Shown: positions 51,280-60,500 of the stretch, in pieces
How the letters are laid out: the number at the start of each line of letters is the position of its first letter
Position numbering within the stretch: the stretch's first letter is position 1
Assembly: GCA_022843825.1 (NCBI GenBank)
Contig: JALHMX010000003.1
Location: 62,001 to 126,000 of the forward strand
DNA from: Pseudobdellovibrionaceae bacterium
Lineage (GTDB): Bacteria; Bdellovibrionota; Bdellovibrionia; Bdellovibrionales; Bdellovibrionaceae
Reading direction: 5' to 3'
DNA: 64,000 bases
Position numbers and translations under genes: made by a program
The notes under the pieces: generated by a model
Database searches by the model: none
The model's input: the letters and a program-made list of their open reading frames with translations, nothing else
Told to the model about the DNA's origin: nothing

Positions 51280-51690
51280 ATGATGAAGACATTTTCTGAA
51301 ATTCTAGCAGAGCACTTAGAACAATCAAAACCCTCTCCTTCCTCTTTTTTTCATAGGACCAGCGTGCTAGAACCTGATTGTATTCCATCACTTATGAGTG
51401 CTGGATTTAAAGTTACATTGAAACTCAAAGGCCGGTACACGCTCACAGATTCCCTAGAGCCGATTAACTATATACTCTGTGAAGCACAGCAGGCTGCTGC
51501 TATGTTTTTTAATCAACACTTAGCCTACAGCCAGCAGCTTAAGGGCCGATTCAGTAGAGAACGCCTTAAGCGCTGCTACCGCGTATTAGCGCGCAAATTT
51601 CACCCTGACCTTGGAGGAAATTCAGACCTCTTTCTTGTCCTTCAAGCCCAATATAAAATCCTTCTAGATTTCCTTAGCCCTATCAAGTAA
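51280..51690 (+). CDS. J-domain protein
   Basis: 136 residues. The C-terminal half is a truncated J domain: RFSRERLKRCYRVLARKFHPDLGGNSDLFLVLQAQYKIL with the essential HPD motif. The N-terminal 85 residues are unique, without signal peptide. J proteins stimulate DnaK; dnaK and dnaJ are about 6 kb away. No ribosome-binding site before the ATG. Ten bases separate it from the radical SAM gene, so probably one transcript. Confidence 0.8.
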   Translation: MMKTFSEILAEHLEQSKPSPSSFFHRTSVLEPDCIPSLMSAGFKVTLKLKGRYTLTDSLEPINYILCEAQQAAAMFFNQHLAYSQQLKGRFSRERLKRCYRVLARKFHPDLGGNSDLFLVLQAQYKILLDFLSPIK

Positions 51691-51700
51691 GGTGCGCCTT

Positions 51701-53233
51701 ATGGCGCGCAAAGATATTCTACTGTGTACATTGAACTCAACTTATCAGCATTCCTCATTTGGCTTGCGATATCTTTACGCCAATCTACAGGGCCTTCAAA
51801 GCCAAGCACAAATCTTAGAATGGACCATTAAAGAAAACCCTAGAAATATTGTCGAACAAATCCTTATGCATCAGCCCCGTATAGTCGGCTTTAGTATCTA
51901 TATATGGAACACGGAAGAGATGTTCGAAGTGTGTTCCATGCTAAAATCTGTTGCACCGGATATTGTTATCGTTTTGGGTGGACCGGAAATCTCCTTTGAG
52001 ACAGAAACTCAGCGGCTGTACCAATTGTGTGACTACATTATCACTGGTGAGGCTGATCACAGCTTTCGTGAGCTTTGCTCTAGCCTTCTGAATGGCTCCA
52101 CCCCAAAGGAGAAAATTATACGCAGTGTATTACCCGACATTAAATCTATCGAGCTTCCTTATCATTTGTATACTGCCGATGATATTCAAAATCGCGTAAT
52201 CTATGTTGAGGCCTCTCGGGGCTGCCCGTATAAATGTGAGTACTGTCTATCTTCTTTAGACAAATCGGTACGAAACTTTGATTTAGATCTTTTCATTAAA
52301 GAAGTTGATCAACTCATCGAACGTGGTGCTCGCACATTTAAATTTGTAGACCGCACTTTTAACTTAAGCCCTACCACTTCAACGACACTCCTTAAATACT
52401 TCCTTACAAAAATTGATCTCGGACTATTTCTTCATTTTGAGATGGTGCCAGATCGACTCCCTGCAGAGATTAAAAATCTTATTGTTCAGTTCCCTGAAGG
52501 TTCATTGCAGTTTGAGGTAGGAATACAAACCCTAAACCCGATCGTAGCGCAAAACGTTTCTCGTAAGAATGACCTTACTAAGGTAAAAGATAATTTTAAG
52601 TTTATTTTGGAACACACGAAAGTTCACACTCATGCAGATCTTATTGTTGGCTTGCCTGGAGAAACTTTAGAAAGTTTTGCCCAAGGATTCGATCAGCTGG
52701 CCACTTTTGCGCCCGATGAGATTCAAGTGGGTATTTTGAAGCGGCTAAAAGGCACACCAATTACGCGTCATGAAAAAGAATTTCAAATGATCTATCAAAA
52801 ATTTGCACCCTTCCAAATTATATCAACTAGCACGATGGATTACGCGACCCTTCAGCGTATGAATCGCTTCGCCAAGTTTTGGGATCTTTATGCCAATAGT
52901 GGGGAATTTAAAAACTTTATGCACTTTATGCGAAGTCAGCCCGGTTCATTTTTTTGGAACTTTATGGATTTCGTGGACTATTTGTCGTTGAAGTTTACTG
53001 ATACCCATTCAATTTCCATGATGTCGTTGGCTGAGCAGGCTTGGACTTATCTGGAACAAAGTGCTGAGGCTTCAGAATTAATTAAAAAAGACTTTTGCGA
53101 GGGACACAAGAAGCGCGATATCCCTCCGTTTTTGAAAACTCAAAATAGGAATCCAATTGCAAAAAACTTTAACGACAAAAGAAATCAGAGACAAAAAACA
53201 CATTTAGAGCAATCGCTCATTAAAAATAGCTAA
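51701..53233 (+). CDS. B12-binding-type radical SAM protein (DUF4080 class)
   Basis: 510 residues from ATG 51701 (AAGG upstream); GTG 51692 is in frame. N-terminal cobalamin-binding-like Rossmann part (about 1-135: STYQHSSFGLRYL, VLGGPEISFE, GEADHSFRELC) though the DxHxxG motif is not complete; radical SAM core with ASRGCPYKCEYC (C175, C179, C182); helical C-terminal domain (FMDFVDYLSLKF). Probably a methyl- or alkyl-modifying enzyme of unknown substrate. The 3' end overlaps the converging gene by 30 bases. Confidence 0.85.
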   Translation: MARKDILLCTLNSTYQHSSFGLRYLYANLQGLQSQAQILEWTIKENPRNIVEQILMHQPRIVGFSIYIWNTEEMFEVCSMLKSVAPDIVIVLGGPEISFETETQRLYQLCDYIITGEADHSFRELCSSLLNGSTPKEKIIRSVLPDIKSIELPYHLYTADDIQNRVIYVEASRGCPYKCEYCLSSLDKSVRNFDLDLFIKEVDQLIERGARTFKFVDRTFNLSPTTSTTLLKYFLTKIDLGLFLHFEMVPDRLPAEIKNLIVQFPEGSLQFEVGIQTLNPIVAQNVSRKNDLTKVKDNFKFILEHTKVHTHADLIVGLPGETLESFAQGFDQLATFAPDEIQVGILKRLKGTPITRHEKEFQMIYQKFAPFQIISTSTMDYATLQRMNRFAKFWDLYANSGEFKNFMHFMRSQPGSFFWNFMDFVDYLSLKFTDTHSISMMSLAEQAWTYLEQSAEASELIKKDFCEGHKKRDIPPFLKTQNRNPIAKNFNDKRNQRQKTHLEQSLIKNS

Positions 53234-53758
53234 ATTCAATTTCTCTTTCTTTCCCAAAAACATCGCATGGTCCGTATGATCTAAGATCTCGTTGCCACTT
53301 AAGGGATGAATTAAGATACTTAATCCATCACGATTTTCTTGCATAAAGTGAATCATCGCTAAAAAGTGCTCGCCTTTAAAATCGACTTCAAACATGGGAA
53401 ATGGATGCGGTCCTATGGGTTTATGAATCAATTTAGAAATTTGAATAGGTAAGCTCAGTTGGCTAAATTTCTTATGAAAATTTTCGGCTTTTACTATTTT
53501 ATTTTCGTCGAAGTAAATATGACTATGAAACGCCTTAAATTCTACAGGTGGCAAAACCAATTCAAACCGTGATATCCCATTGACCTTCTCTAAAAACATT
53601 TCTTTGGGACGCACCCATAATTGGGAAGTTTCATTTTGATATAAAGCTTCATAAACTACATATTCACGAAGTTCCTCACTATGGGTCGCCACATCTAAAA
53701 CTTTATACGGCTTATTTTTGTAGTGATTATAATATCCACCAATCAGAATGTCCTTCAT
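53204..53758 (-). CDS. Fusion of DUF1653 with a DOPA 4,5-dioxygenase-like domain
   Basis: 184 residues. Residues 1-68 match DUF1653 (GGYYNHYKNKPYKVLDVATHSEELREYVVYEALY...LWVRPKEMF). Residues 75-184 match the DOPA 4,5-dioxygenase family: FHSHIYFDE (H78, H80), KPIGPHPFPMFEV (H118), LIHPLSGNEILDHTDHAMFLG (H151, H161, H164). Family members bind a catalytic metal through such His residues and open catechol rings or act on related substrates. The combination is unusual in my knowledge; DUF1653 is normally stand-alone. Overlaps the radical SAM gene by 30 bases, converging. Confidence 0.8.
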   Translation of the reverse strand: MKDILIGGYYNHYKNKPYKVLDVATHSEELREYVVYEALYQNETSQLWVRPKEMFLEKVNGISRFELVLPPVEFKAFHSHIYFDENKIVKAENFHKKFSQLSLPIQISKLIHKPIGPHPFPMFEVDFKGEHFLAMIHFMQENRDGLSILIHPLSGNEILDHTDHAMFLGKKEKLNLAIFNERLL

Positions 53759-53765
53759 ATTTTCC

Positions 53766-54857
53766 TTACTGTCTTAATTCCGTCTGTTTATACATTATCT
53801 GCTCAGATTTAAAAAAATCATTCACATGATCTCGCAATTCATTCAAAGTTTGAGACCTATTGGACAACGCCATCAATCGATGACCGAACTGAAGCCACAC
53901 ATGATTTGTTCTGATGAAAAACTGAATTTTTCTTAGAACTAAATTTTCTTTTAAGCCGACTTTTTTTATAAAATACTCTTCACACAAATCAATAAACCTC
54001 AAAAGCATACGCCCATATTCTGCACCCTCTTCCACTTCTGTTTGAGGAGCCTTAAGCAAATCTTTACCTGATGGTGGGGCCATATTTAACTTTTCACCAA
54101 CTTGCCACATTAGCCATGGCCGAGCAGTTAAGGCACGGCCCGACATCACCTTGTCAGCTCCGGTTTCCTCCAACATACTAAAAATATCACTGGTGATCTG
54201 AATATCTCCATTGCCAATAATAGGTATTGGACTACGTGCTTTTAAGAATTTAATTTGATCCCAGTCAGCTTGTCCACGGCGTTTTTGATCAGCTGTGCGA
54301 GGATGCAAAGTTATCCAGCTCGCGCCCTTTTCTGCTAGCTTTTCAATAAAACGACATAACTCATCTGCAGACTTATCACTGCCTACAGCTCTTAGCTTAA
54401 CTGATATGGGAATATCCCTTTCGCATTCATCAGCCGCTTCCACGGCGTACTGTACCACCTGAGCTGCATAATCAAAATCTCCCATAAGGGACACACCATA
54501 ATTATGTTTTAGCGCCTTTTGCACCGGGCACCCCATATTAATATCAATGCCACTGAGGTCCCAATGTGTATTTAATTTTATAATACTATCTTTGATTTCT
54601 TGATTTTGATTACCCAACAGTTGTGGAACTAGATGTGTCTCTCCTTCATGAACATAGGTTTCAGAATTGCATCCTAGGATTTCTTGAGGTAATCGACGAG
54701 AATTTAACATTTCAGTCGGCCAAATCGTGGGTGAAATTTTATTGTCCTGAGTTGGCATATACTCTTGGATTACCGCCCGCAGTACCGCATGACTTAAGCC
54801 CACCATGGGCGCTAGACATACCGGAAAACTGTGTTTGTCAAAAAAAGGCGAATTCAT
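53766..54857 (-). CDS. dus: tRNA-dihydrouridine synthase
   Basis: 363 residues from ATG 54857 (MNSPFFDKHSFPVCLAPMVGLSH); an in-frame extension would run into the inverted repeat. TIM-barrel Dus motifs: APMVGLSHA, INMGCPVQKALKHNYGVSL with catalytic Cys, SVKLRAVG, LHPRTADQKRRGQADW, PIIGNGDI and ADKVMSGRALTARPW. Reduces uridine in tRNA with FMN and NADPH. It is 7 bases before the fusion protein gene, so co-transcribed. Confidence 0.9.
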   Translation of the reverse strand: MNSPFFDKHSFPVCLAPMVGLSHAVLRAVIQEYMPTQDNKISPTIWPTEMLNSRRLPQEILGCNSETYVHEGETHLVPQLLGNQNQEIKDSIIKLNTHWDLSGIDINMGCPVQKALKHNYGVSLMGDFDYAAQVVQYAVEAADECERDIPISVKLRAVGSDKSADELCRFIEKLAEKGASWITLHPRTADQKRRGQADWDQIKFLKARSPIPIIGNGDIQITSDIFSMLEETGADKVMSGRALTARPWLMWQVGEKLNMAPPSGKDLLKAPQTEVEEGAEYGRMLLRFIDLCEEYFIKKVGLKENLVLRKIQFFIRTNHVWLQFGHRLMALSNRSQTLNELRDHVNDFFKSEQIMYKQTELRQ

Positions 54858-54881
54858 ACCCCATGTTCTACTCGGAATCCT

Positions 54882-54944
54882 TAAAAGGTGCCAGGCTACA
54901 TTTCTATAAGCGGCGCGTCCCGAAAGGTAGCCTGGCACCTTTTA
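54882..54944. repeat. REP-like inverted repeat, 18-bp stem
   Basis: TAAAAGGTGCCAGGCTAC (54882-54899) pairs with its complement at 54927-54944; a GC-rich 27-base loop is between. It has the same core AAAAGGTGCCAGG as 44236-44300. It lies between two divergent genes (dus and the PurK-like gene), an unusual place for a terminator-type element. Confidence 0.8.
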
Positions 54945-54962
54945 TTAGTGTTGAATAGTGGA

Positions 54963-56087
54963 ATGGGATTAAAGAAAACTCAGGCTCCAATTCCAATCAA
55001 AAGTATCGGCATTATTGGCGCTAGCCAGTTGTCGCTTTATTTAACTCAAGCGGCGCGAAACTGCGGCTATACAGTTCTAGGTCTCTCGGACAAAAAAAAT
55101 GATCCCGCAGTTTCCTGGTTTAATCGTTGGATAAAAGGCAAATCCAGCAAAACAGAAAGCTTAAATAAATTTTCCAAAGCGACCTCTATCATTCTTTTTG
55201 AAAATAAAGCTAATCTCAGCACTAAAACCTCACAACAACTTCAAGTTAGTAATAAAAAGTTTTTTCCACAACTAGAAACACTACATAAAACCAATGATTT
55301 ATGGACTCTAAAAGAACTGCTTTACGACTATGAAATCCCTCAAGTTCCTTATTTTAAAATTAATGGCAAAGACGATTTGGACCAGGGCTTTCATTTTTTT
55401 AATCGTAAGGTAGTGATCAAAAATCGTTTTCCAGTAAAAGGAAAGGCCGATACGTTTATTATAGATAGTCTACAAAAATTAAATACATTTAAAAATACTA
55501 ACAAAGGCAAAGAAACTCACTTCATCATAGAAAAATTTTTAAATTATAAGTCCGAACATCGTATCGTCATGGCTAGAAATAAAAAAAATCAGTTCTCGGT
55601 TTATCCCCTATTGACGTTAGATCAGATTGGTAGCGACTATAGCCAAGTCTATACTGCGGCTCATGAACCGTCGGATTTTAAATCTATTGTCAAAAAATTA
55701 AAGGCCCTGCTTACGGCAATAGACTACGCCGGCGTCATCACTTTTACTTTATTTAATGATCAAAATAAGTTGTATGTGGACGAGGCAGATTGTCGACCTT
55801 GTAATACGGGTATGATCACTTTAGATGGATTTAATATTAATCAATTTGAGTTGCATATACGAGCGATCATAAACTTGGACCTTCCTGCAATCAAACAATA
55901 TACTAAAAAATTAGTCTGTAAATATTTGATCGCTGGTCGACGTGATCAGGTACAAATCAATAAAACTATGAACGAAAGATTTTTAAATCAATCTTTATCT
56001 CGCTATCCTAATGGAAAACTTTATTGGTACGGTAAAAAAGAAAAAAGGGCCCATCGCAAGCTAGGGCACATTAATTATACGCGATAG
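54963..56087 (+). CDS. PurK-like ATP-grasp protein (divergent)
   Basis: 374 residues from ATG 54963. N-terminal Rossmann part IKSIGIIGASQLSLYL, ATP-grasp core and the PurK C-terminus: DYAGVITFTLF, LYVDEADCRPCNTGMITLDGFNINQFELHIRAIINLDLP and YGKKEKRAHRKLGHINY. In true PurK the metal/substrate loop reads NE-x-APRPHNSGH; here it is DEADCRPCNTGM, with His lost and Asp for Asn/Glu, so the activity may be changed. No purE is adjacent. Ends 13 bases into the converging membrane-protein gene. Confidence 0.75.
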   Translation: MGLKKTQAPIPIKSIGIIGASQLSLYLTQAARNCGYTVLGLSDKKNDPAVSWFNRWIKGKSSKTESLNKFSKATSIILFENKANLSTKTSQQLQVSNKKFFPQLETLHKTNDLWTLKELLYDYEIPQVPYFKINGKDDLDQGFHFFNRKVVIKNRFPVKGKADTFIIDSLQKLNTFKNTNKGKETHFIIEKFLNYKSEHRIVMARNKKNQFSVYPLLTLDQIGSDYSQVYTAAHEPSDFKSIVKKLKALLTAIDYAGVITFTLFNDQNKLYVDEADCRPCNTGMITLDGFNINQFELHIRAIINLDLPAIKQYTKKLVCKYLIAGRRDQVQINKTMNERFLNQSLSRYPNGKLYWYGKKEKRAHRKLGHINYTR

Positions 56088-56593
56088 CTCATCTTCGCCA
56101 AAGGTAAGCGCACGACTGCGTAGAACATGACGAAAAATAAAACTGGAGTTAACAGCACATTCGACAGAATTTCATTTCTAAAGAAAGGGATGGCCATCTG
56201 GTAGCTAGTAACTAAGCCTGTTAGAGTCATTGGATAAAGCTGACCCGACACCCAAACACCAAAATTAGAAATTAAGAAAAATCCAATGCTTCCAAAAATA
56301 ACTGAACCAAATATTTTTTTAGTTGTCGTTTCTTGAGCTAAAGCCAAACCACAAAAAACCATAACTAAGTAGCCCGCATAAACGGCCCACATCGTGCTAT
56401 GAAATCCAATAACCGCATCGGATATTAACAGTGCTGTTAGTGGCACTGTTAATGCGAGCATGCGCGTGCGAATAAGTAACCCAGCCACCAGCGCAGATGC
56501 GCCCATGGCCGTAAAATTCCATTCGTGCGTTACTAATCGTGAAAAAACCGCAACCAAAACTAATGCTACTGCAATGATTAAGTCTTTTTTCAT
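56075..56593 (-). CDS. DUF6580-type membrane protein (putative transporter component)
   Basis: 172 residues with five predicted membrane helices. MKKDLIIAVALVLVAVFSRLV, HEWNFTAMGASALVAGLL, PLTALLISDAVIGFHSTMWAVYAGY and ISNFGVWVSGQLYPMT are typical of the DUF6580 family, which resembles S-components of ECF vitamin transporters. Ligand unknown. Directly follows dnaK (3 bases) on the same strand. Its end overlaps the PurK-like gene. Confidence 0.75.
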   Translation of the reverse strand: MKKDLIIAVALVLVAVFSRLVTHEWNFTAMGASALVAGLLIRTRMLALTVPLTALLISDAVIGFHSTMWAVYAGYLVMVFCGLALAQETTTKKIFGSVIFGSIGFFLISNFGVWVSGQLYPMTLTGLVTSYQMAIPFFRNEILSNVLLTPVLFFVMFYAVVRLPLAKMSYRV

Positions 56594-56596
56594 ATA

Positions 56597-58516
56597 TTAG
56601 TTCACATCTTTAAAGTCAGCGTCGATAACATCTTCACCATCTTTTTTCTCTTTAGCCTCAGCGTCTGTAGCCGCACCATCTGCACCATTACTTGCGCCCG
56701 GGGCAGCCCCCGCTTTATATAAAGCTTCTGTCACTTTATGAGAAGCGGTCTGAAGCTTATCAAAAGCCGATTGCAACTCAGCTTTTTCAGCGGATTTGTT
56801 TTCTAAAACTTTCTTAGCTTCTTCTGTTGCAGACTTAATCGTCTCTAAATCCGCAGCTTCTAATTTAGATCCACTTTCTGTGACTAACTTTTCAGTCTGA
56901 TACACTAAATTATCTAAATTATTTCGAGTTTGAATAGCTTCAACTTTTTCTTTGTCTGCTTCAGCTTGCATCTCTGCTTCCTTAATCGAACGCTTAATCT
57001 CTTCTTCCGTCAATCCTGACTGCGCAGTGATTTTAATTTGCTGAGATTTCCCCGTTGCATTGTCTTTAGCAGAAACACTTAAAATACCGCTGGCATCAAT
57101 GTCAAAAGTCACCTCAATTTGCGGAGTGCCCCGAGGAGCTGAAGGGATACCTGTTAATTCAAATCGACCTAAAGACTTATTGTCTGAAGCCATTTTTCTT
57201 TCACCCTGAAGAACGTGTATATCGACACCCGGCTGGTTATCTGCCGCCGTTGAAAAAATCTGTGATTTTTTAGACGGAATTGTCGTATTTCTTTCAATCA
57301 AGGTTGTCATTACACCACCTAAAGTTTCGATACCTAATGATAACGGAGTTACATCAAGTAATAATACATCTTTAACATCACCAGCTAGTACACCACCTTG
57401 TACGCCTGCGCCCAAAGCCACAACTTCGTCAGGATTTACTGATTTATTAGGTTCTTTACCAAAAAATTCCTTAACCGCTTTTTGGATAGCAGGAATACGC
57501 GTCGATCCTCCCACCAGAACCACTTCATCAATCTGCGCAGCCGTAAAGCCAGAGTCAGCCAAAGCTTTCTTACAAGGCTCGATTGAACGCTTAACAAGTT
57601 CCGCTGTCATTTGGTCAAACTTCGCGCGCGACAATTTAATTTGTAAATGTTTAGGGCCTGATTGATCAGCCGTGATAAATGGAAGATTTATATCAGTCTC
57701 TTGAGCACTTGATAATTCAATCTTTGCTTTTTCAGCGGCTTCTTTAAGGCGCTGTAAAGCCATTTTGTCACCCTTAAGATCAATACCTTGATCTTTTTTA
57801 AATTCAGAAATCAACCACTCTAAAATAATGGTATCAAAGTTATCTCCACCTAAATGTGTATCCCCATTGGTCGCTTTAACTTCCACGACACCATCACCAA
57901 CCTCAAGCACTGATACATCAAATGTACCACCGCCGAAATCATAAATAATAATTTTTTGATCTTTCTTTTTATCTAAACCATAGGCCAAAGCTGCAGCCGT
58001 AGGTTCATTGATAATACGTAAAACATTCAGACCTGCAATTTTACCAGCGTCTTTAGTTGCCTGTCGTTGAGCATCATTAAAATAAGCAGGTACGGTAATT
58101 ACTGCATCTTTAACTTCAGAACCTAAATAATCTTCAGCTACTTTTTTAAGTTTAGCTAATACTGCAGCTCCGACTTCTTCAGGGCTTACGGTTTTGTCGC
58201 CGATAATTTTGAAGGCACAGTCATTGCCATTATTTTTCGAAACAACTGTGTACGGCACTAGTTTTGTTTCTTCAGCTACTTCACTAAATTTTCGTCCCAC
58301 AAAGCGTTTTGATGAATAAATTGTATTTTCTGGGTTTGTAACAGCCTGACGTTTAGCAATTTGCCCGACCAAACGATCCCCATCTTTGGTGTAGGCCACG
58401 ACTGATGGTGTGGTACGCGCCCCTTCTTCATTAACTAATATCTTAGGCTCTCCACCTTCCATAATCGCAACACATGAATTTGTGGTCCCTAAGTCTATGC
58501 CGATAATTTTTCCCAT
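56597..58516 (-). CDS. dnaK: Chaperone DnaK (Hsp70)
   Basis: 639 residues. ATP-binding domain [67 protein letters not shown]-like [29 protein letters not shown]; substrate domain [19 protein letters not shown] and the acidic tail [12 protein letters not shown]. Folds proteins with DnaJ. dnaJ lies upstream, reverse of the usual dnaK-dnaJ order, and no grpE or CIRCE element (TTAGCACTC repeat) is seen in the 107-base gap. Confidence 0.97.
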   Translation of the reverse strand: MGKIIGIDLGTTNSCVAIMEGGEPKILVNEEGARTTPSVVAYTKDGDRLVGQIAKRQAVTNPENTIYSSKRFVGRKFSEVAEETKLVPYTVVSKNNGNDCAFKIIGDKTVSPEEVGAAVLAKLKKVAEDYLGSEVKDAVITVPAYFNDAQRQATKDAGKIAGLNVLRIINEPTAAALAYGLDKKKDQKIIIYDFGGGTFDVSVLEVGDGVVEVKATNGDTHLGGDNFDTIILEWLISEFKKDQGIDLKGDKMALQRLKEAAEKAKIELSSAQETDINLPFITADQSGPKHLQIKLSRAKFDQMTAELVKRSIEPCKKALADSGFTAAQIDEVVLVGGSTRIPAIQKAVKEFFGKEPNKSVNPDEVVALGAGVQGGVLAGDVKDVLLLDVTPLSLGIETLGGVMTTLIERNTTIPSKKSQIFSTAADNQPGVDIHVLQGERKMASDNKSLGRFELTGIPSAPRGTPQIEVTFDIDASGILSVSAKDNATGKSQQIKITAQSGLTEEEIKRSIKEAEMQAEADKEKVEAIQTRNNLDNLVYQTEKLVTESGSKLEAADLETIKSATEEAKKVLENKSAEKAELQSAFDKLQTASHKVTEALYKAGAAPGASNGADGAATDAEAKEKKDGEDVIDADFKDVN

Positions 58517-58623
58517 TTAATGCTCCTTATATTCGTTTTTAAAAAATAAATAATTTAACTCAGACTTAAATGTGTGAATAAACTTGATTTCGTCAAGTCA
58601 GAGCCATCAAAACAAGTGGAAAA

Positions 58624-59742
58624 CTAGCGTCCAAAAAAGCCTTTTTTAGCGGCCTTAACCTGAACGCCTCGATCTGAGGCAATTTCCCGTAAACTTCTCT
58701 CCTCGATCTCACTCAGTTTGTCGGGAAAATCAACATTTATGGTGTAGTACAAGTCGCCACGACGTGAGCCCCGTAAAGATGGAACTCCGCGACCACTAAT
58801 TTTTATACGCTCTCCAGGGGCACTGCCGCGTGGGATTTCAATCTTTACGTCGCCATCTAAGCCCTCTACAGTCTCTTCCCCACCAAGTAAAAACTGTAAA
58901 TAATCGATATCTAATTGAGCGAACAAATGATCACCTTCGCGCTCAAAAACATCGTGCTCTTTGACCCGCATTTCAACGAACAAATCCCCATTGGGGCCGC
59001 CGCGATATCCGCCCTCACCCTCGCCGGTCACGCGCAGTCTTGTGCCGTTATCGACTCCTGCTGGTATTGTGACTTTAATTTTTCTTTTGGCCTTAACTCG
59101 TCCGTTTCCGCGACAAGTCTTACAAGGATTATCAATAGTCTCGCCTTGTCCAGAACATGCTGAACAGGTCGTCGCCATAGTGAAAAAACCTTGTTGACGT
59201 ATAACCTGTCCGCTTCCACGACAAGTCTTACAGGTGATCGGCTTAGAGCCTTTGGCTCCACCACTTCCTGAACAATCGCCGCATTCATCTTCAGAGTCAA
59301 AACTGATTTCTTTTTCTACGGCCTGTAAAACATCTTTCAATTCCATTTCGTATAAATATCTTAAATCCGCCCCACGTCGAGGAGCATTTCGATTCCGTGA
59401 GGAGCTTTGACGTCCGCCAAAGCCACCGCCGCCGCCGAATATATCGCCGAAAATATCCCCGAACTGAGAGAAGATATCTCCCATGTCTTGAAAACCACCA
59501 CCGCCCATACCCTGTTGGAAAGCGCTATGCCCGAATTGATTGTAACGATTTCTTTTATCTTCGTTGCTAAGTACATCGTAAGCCTCAGCAGCTTCCTTGA
59601 ACTTTTCTTCGGCTTCCTTGTTTCCTGGATTACGATCTGGATGATATTGCATCGCTAACTTACGATAAGCTTTTTTTATGGTATCGCCATCCGCCGTGCG
59701 CTCTACACCCAATATTTCGTAATAATCCATTTTTGTCGACAT
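58624..59742 (-). CDS. dnaJ: Chaperone DnaJ (Hsp40)
   Basis: 372 residues from ATG 59742 ([12 protein letters not shown]). J domain with HPD in [16 protein letters not shown], Gly/Phe region ([16 protein letters not shown]), zinc-finger domain with four CxxCxGxG repeats ([34 protein letters not shown]) and C-terminal substrate-binding domains. Delivers substrates to DnaK. No ribosome-binding site; a promoter-like pair ends just before the ATG, so the transcript may be leaderless. The toxin-antitoxin operon lies 53 bases upstream on the same strand. Confidence 0.96.
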   Translation of the reverse strand: MSTKMDYYEILGVERTADGDTIKKAYRKLAMQYHPDRNPGNKEAEEKFKEAAEAYDVLSNEDKRNRYNQFGHSAFQQGMGGGGFQDMGDIFSQFGDIFGDIFGGGGGFGGRQSSSRNRNAPRRGADLRYLYEMELKDVLQAVEKEISFDSEDECGDCSGSGGAKGSKPITCKTCRGSGQVIRQQGFFTMATTCSACSGQGETIDNPCKTCRGNGRVKAKRKIKVTIPAGVDNGTRLRVTGEGEGGYRGGPNGDLFVEMRVKEHDVFEREGDHLFAQLDIDYLQFLLGGEETVEGLDGDVKIEIPRGSAPGERIKISGRGVPSLRGSRRGDLYYTINVDFPDKLSEIEERSLREIASDRGVQVKAAKKGFFGR

Positions 59743-59750
59743 AGCGTACA

Positions 59751-59778
59751 ACTATGATATTTTTTTAAAAAACGTCAA
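59751..59778 (-). promoter_or_regulatory. Promoter-like element directly before dnaJ
   Basis: Minus strand TTGACG, a 16-base spacer and CATAGT (4 of 6). The -10 box ends 8 bases before the ATG, so transcription would begin at or near the start codon. It may overlap read-through from the upstream toxin-antitoxin genes. Confidence 0.35.
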
Positions 59779-59795
59779 CTTAAATATCGTTCAAT

Positions 59796-60098
59796 TTACG
59801 CTGACTCCAGCTTAACCTCAAAATTAAATCCTTCTTTAATAAGTGAGTCTCTCAAAGCTAATTGAATCAATCCCATCACTGGCAACCCTAGTTTCTTCGC
59901 AATTTTTGCAGCTCTTGTTGCTGAAGGAATCCTCCTCCCTTTTTCAAGATCATTAAGATTTTGAACTGATAACCCTATTTTCTTAGCAAACGCCGTTTGA
60001 GTCATCTCTTCAGATTTTCGCCAAGCCACTATCATATTACCAAATGTAAGAATGCCATATTTTTTTTCTAGTTTTTCTGTATAAGATTTAGTAGTCAT
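59796..60098 (-). CDS. XRE-family HTH antitoxin (HigA-like)
   Basis: 100 residues from ATG 60098, with GGAGGTAC upstream. Helix-turn-helix: MTQTAFAKKIGLSVQNLNDLEKGRRIPSATRAAKIAKKLGLP; C-terminal tail ending in KVELES-like FEVKLESA. Partner of the toxin gene that ends inside its start (overlap 11 bases). Toxin before antitoxin is the higBA order. Probably represses the operon through the palindrome at 60380-60398. Confidence 0.88.
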   Translation of the reverse strand: MTTKSYTEKLEKKYGILTFGNMIVAWRKSEEMTQTAFAKKIGLSVQNLNDLEKGRRIPSATRAAKIAKKLGLPVMGLIQLALRDSLIKEGFNFEVKLESA

Positions 60099-60363
60099 GC
60101 TTATGTACCTCCAACAGCTCAATGTATATTCTATCTTCAATAATACGATAAATAAGCCGGTAAGCTTTATTCATACGCACAGATCTCTGTCCTATCCTAC
60201 CGCCTTTTAACGGCTCGTCGTGAAATCCAGGTCGCTTCATAACTTCCCATAGACCAAGTGATTCTACTAATGAAATCCAAAAAATCACTTTCCTTTGCAC
60301 ATGATCTGGAATCTTTCCAAGTTGTTTTTCGAATTGCTTCGTATAGTGAATTTTTGTTTTCAC
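60088..60363 (-). CDS. RelE/HigB-type toxin
   Basis: 91 residues, GTG start at 60363 with AGAAGGG upstream. RelE/ParE-superfamily fold: FEKQLGKIPDHVQRKVIFWISLVESLGLWEV, then GGRIGQRSVRMNKAYRLIYRI and ELLEVHKHDY. The C-terminal Arg and HKHDY residues fit ribosome-dependent mRNA cleavage of HigB/RelE toxins. Basic and small. Followed by its antitoxin; probably a stress or plasmid/phage-defence module. Confidence 0.85.
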   Translation of the reverse strand: MKTKIHYTKQFEKQLGKIPDHVQRKVIFWISLVESLGLWEVMKRPGFHDEPLKGGRIGQRSVRMNKAYRLIYRIIEDRIYIELLEVHKHDY

Positions 60364-60376
60364 TGTTCGCCCTTCT

Positions 60377-60405
60377 ATATTACTTCAATTTGAAGTAAAT
60401 TGCAA
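60377..60405 (-). promoter_or_regulatory. Toxin-antitoxin promoter with operator palindrome
   Basis: Minus strand TTGCAA, a 17-base spacer and TAATAT form a near-consensus sigma-70 promoter 14 bases before the toxin start codon. The palindrome TTACTTCAA-N-TTGAAGTAA (60380-60398) fills the spacer and overlaps the -10 box, as expected for antitoxin autorepression. Confidence 0.8.
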
Positions 60406-60500
60406 TAGTTTTAAGTTAAACTTGCAAAGAAGGCTTATCGATTAAAACAGTTTTAAATAAATTTGCGCCTTATTAATTCAGAACGCGAACTTTAAGCAGA

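Noticed and set aside
54858-54962. N-terminal extensions of both dus and the PurK-like gene through the inverted repeat
   Set aside because: Both extensions begin with the same repeat-encoded residues (MPGY), which are unrelated to either family. The internal ATG starts give complete domains.
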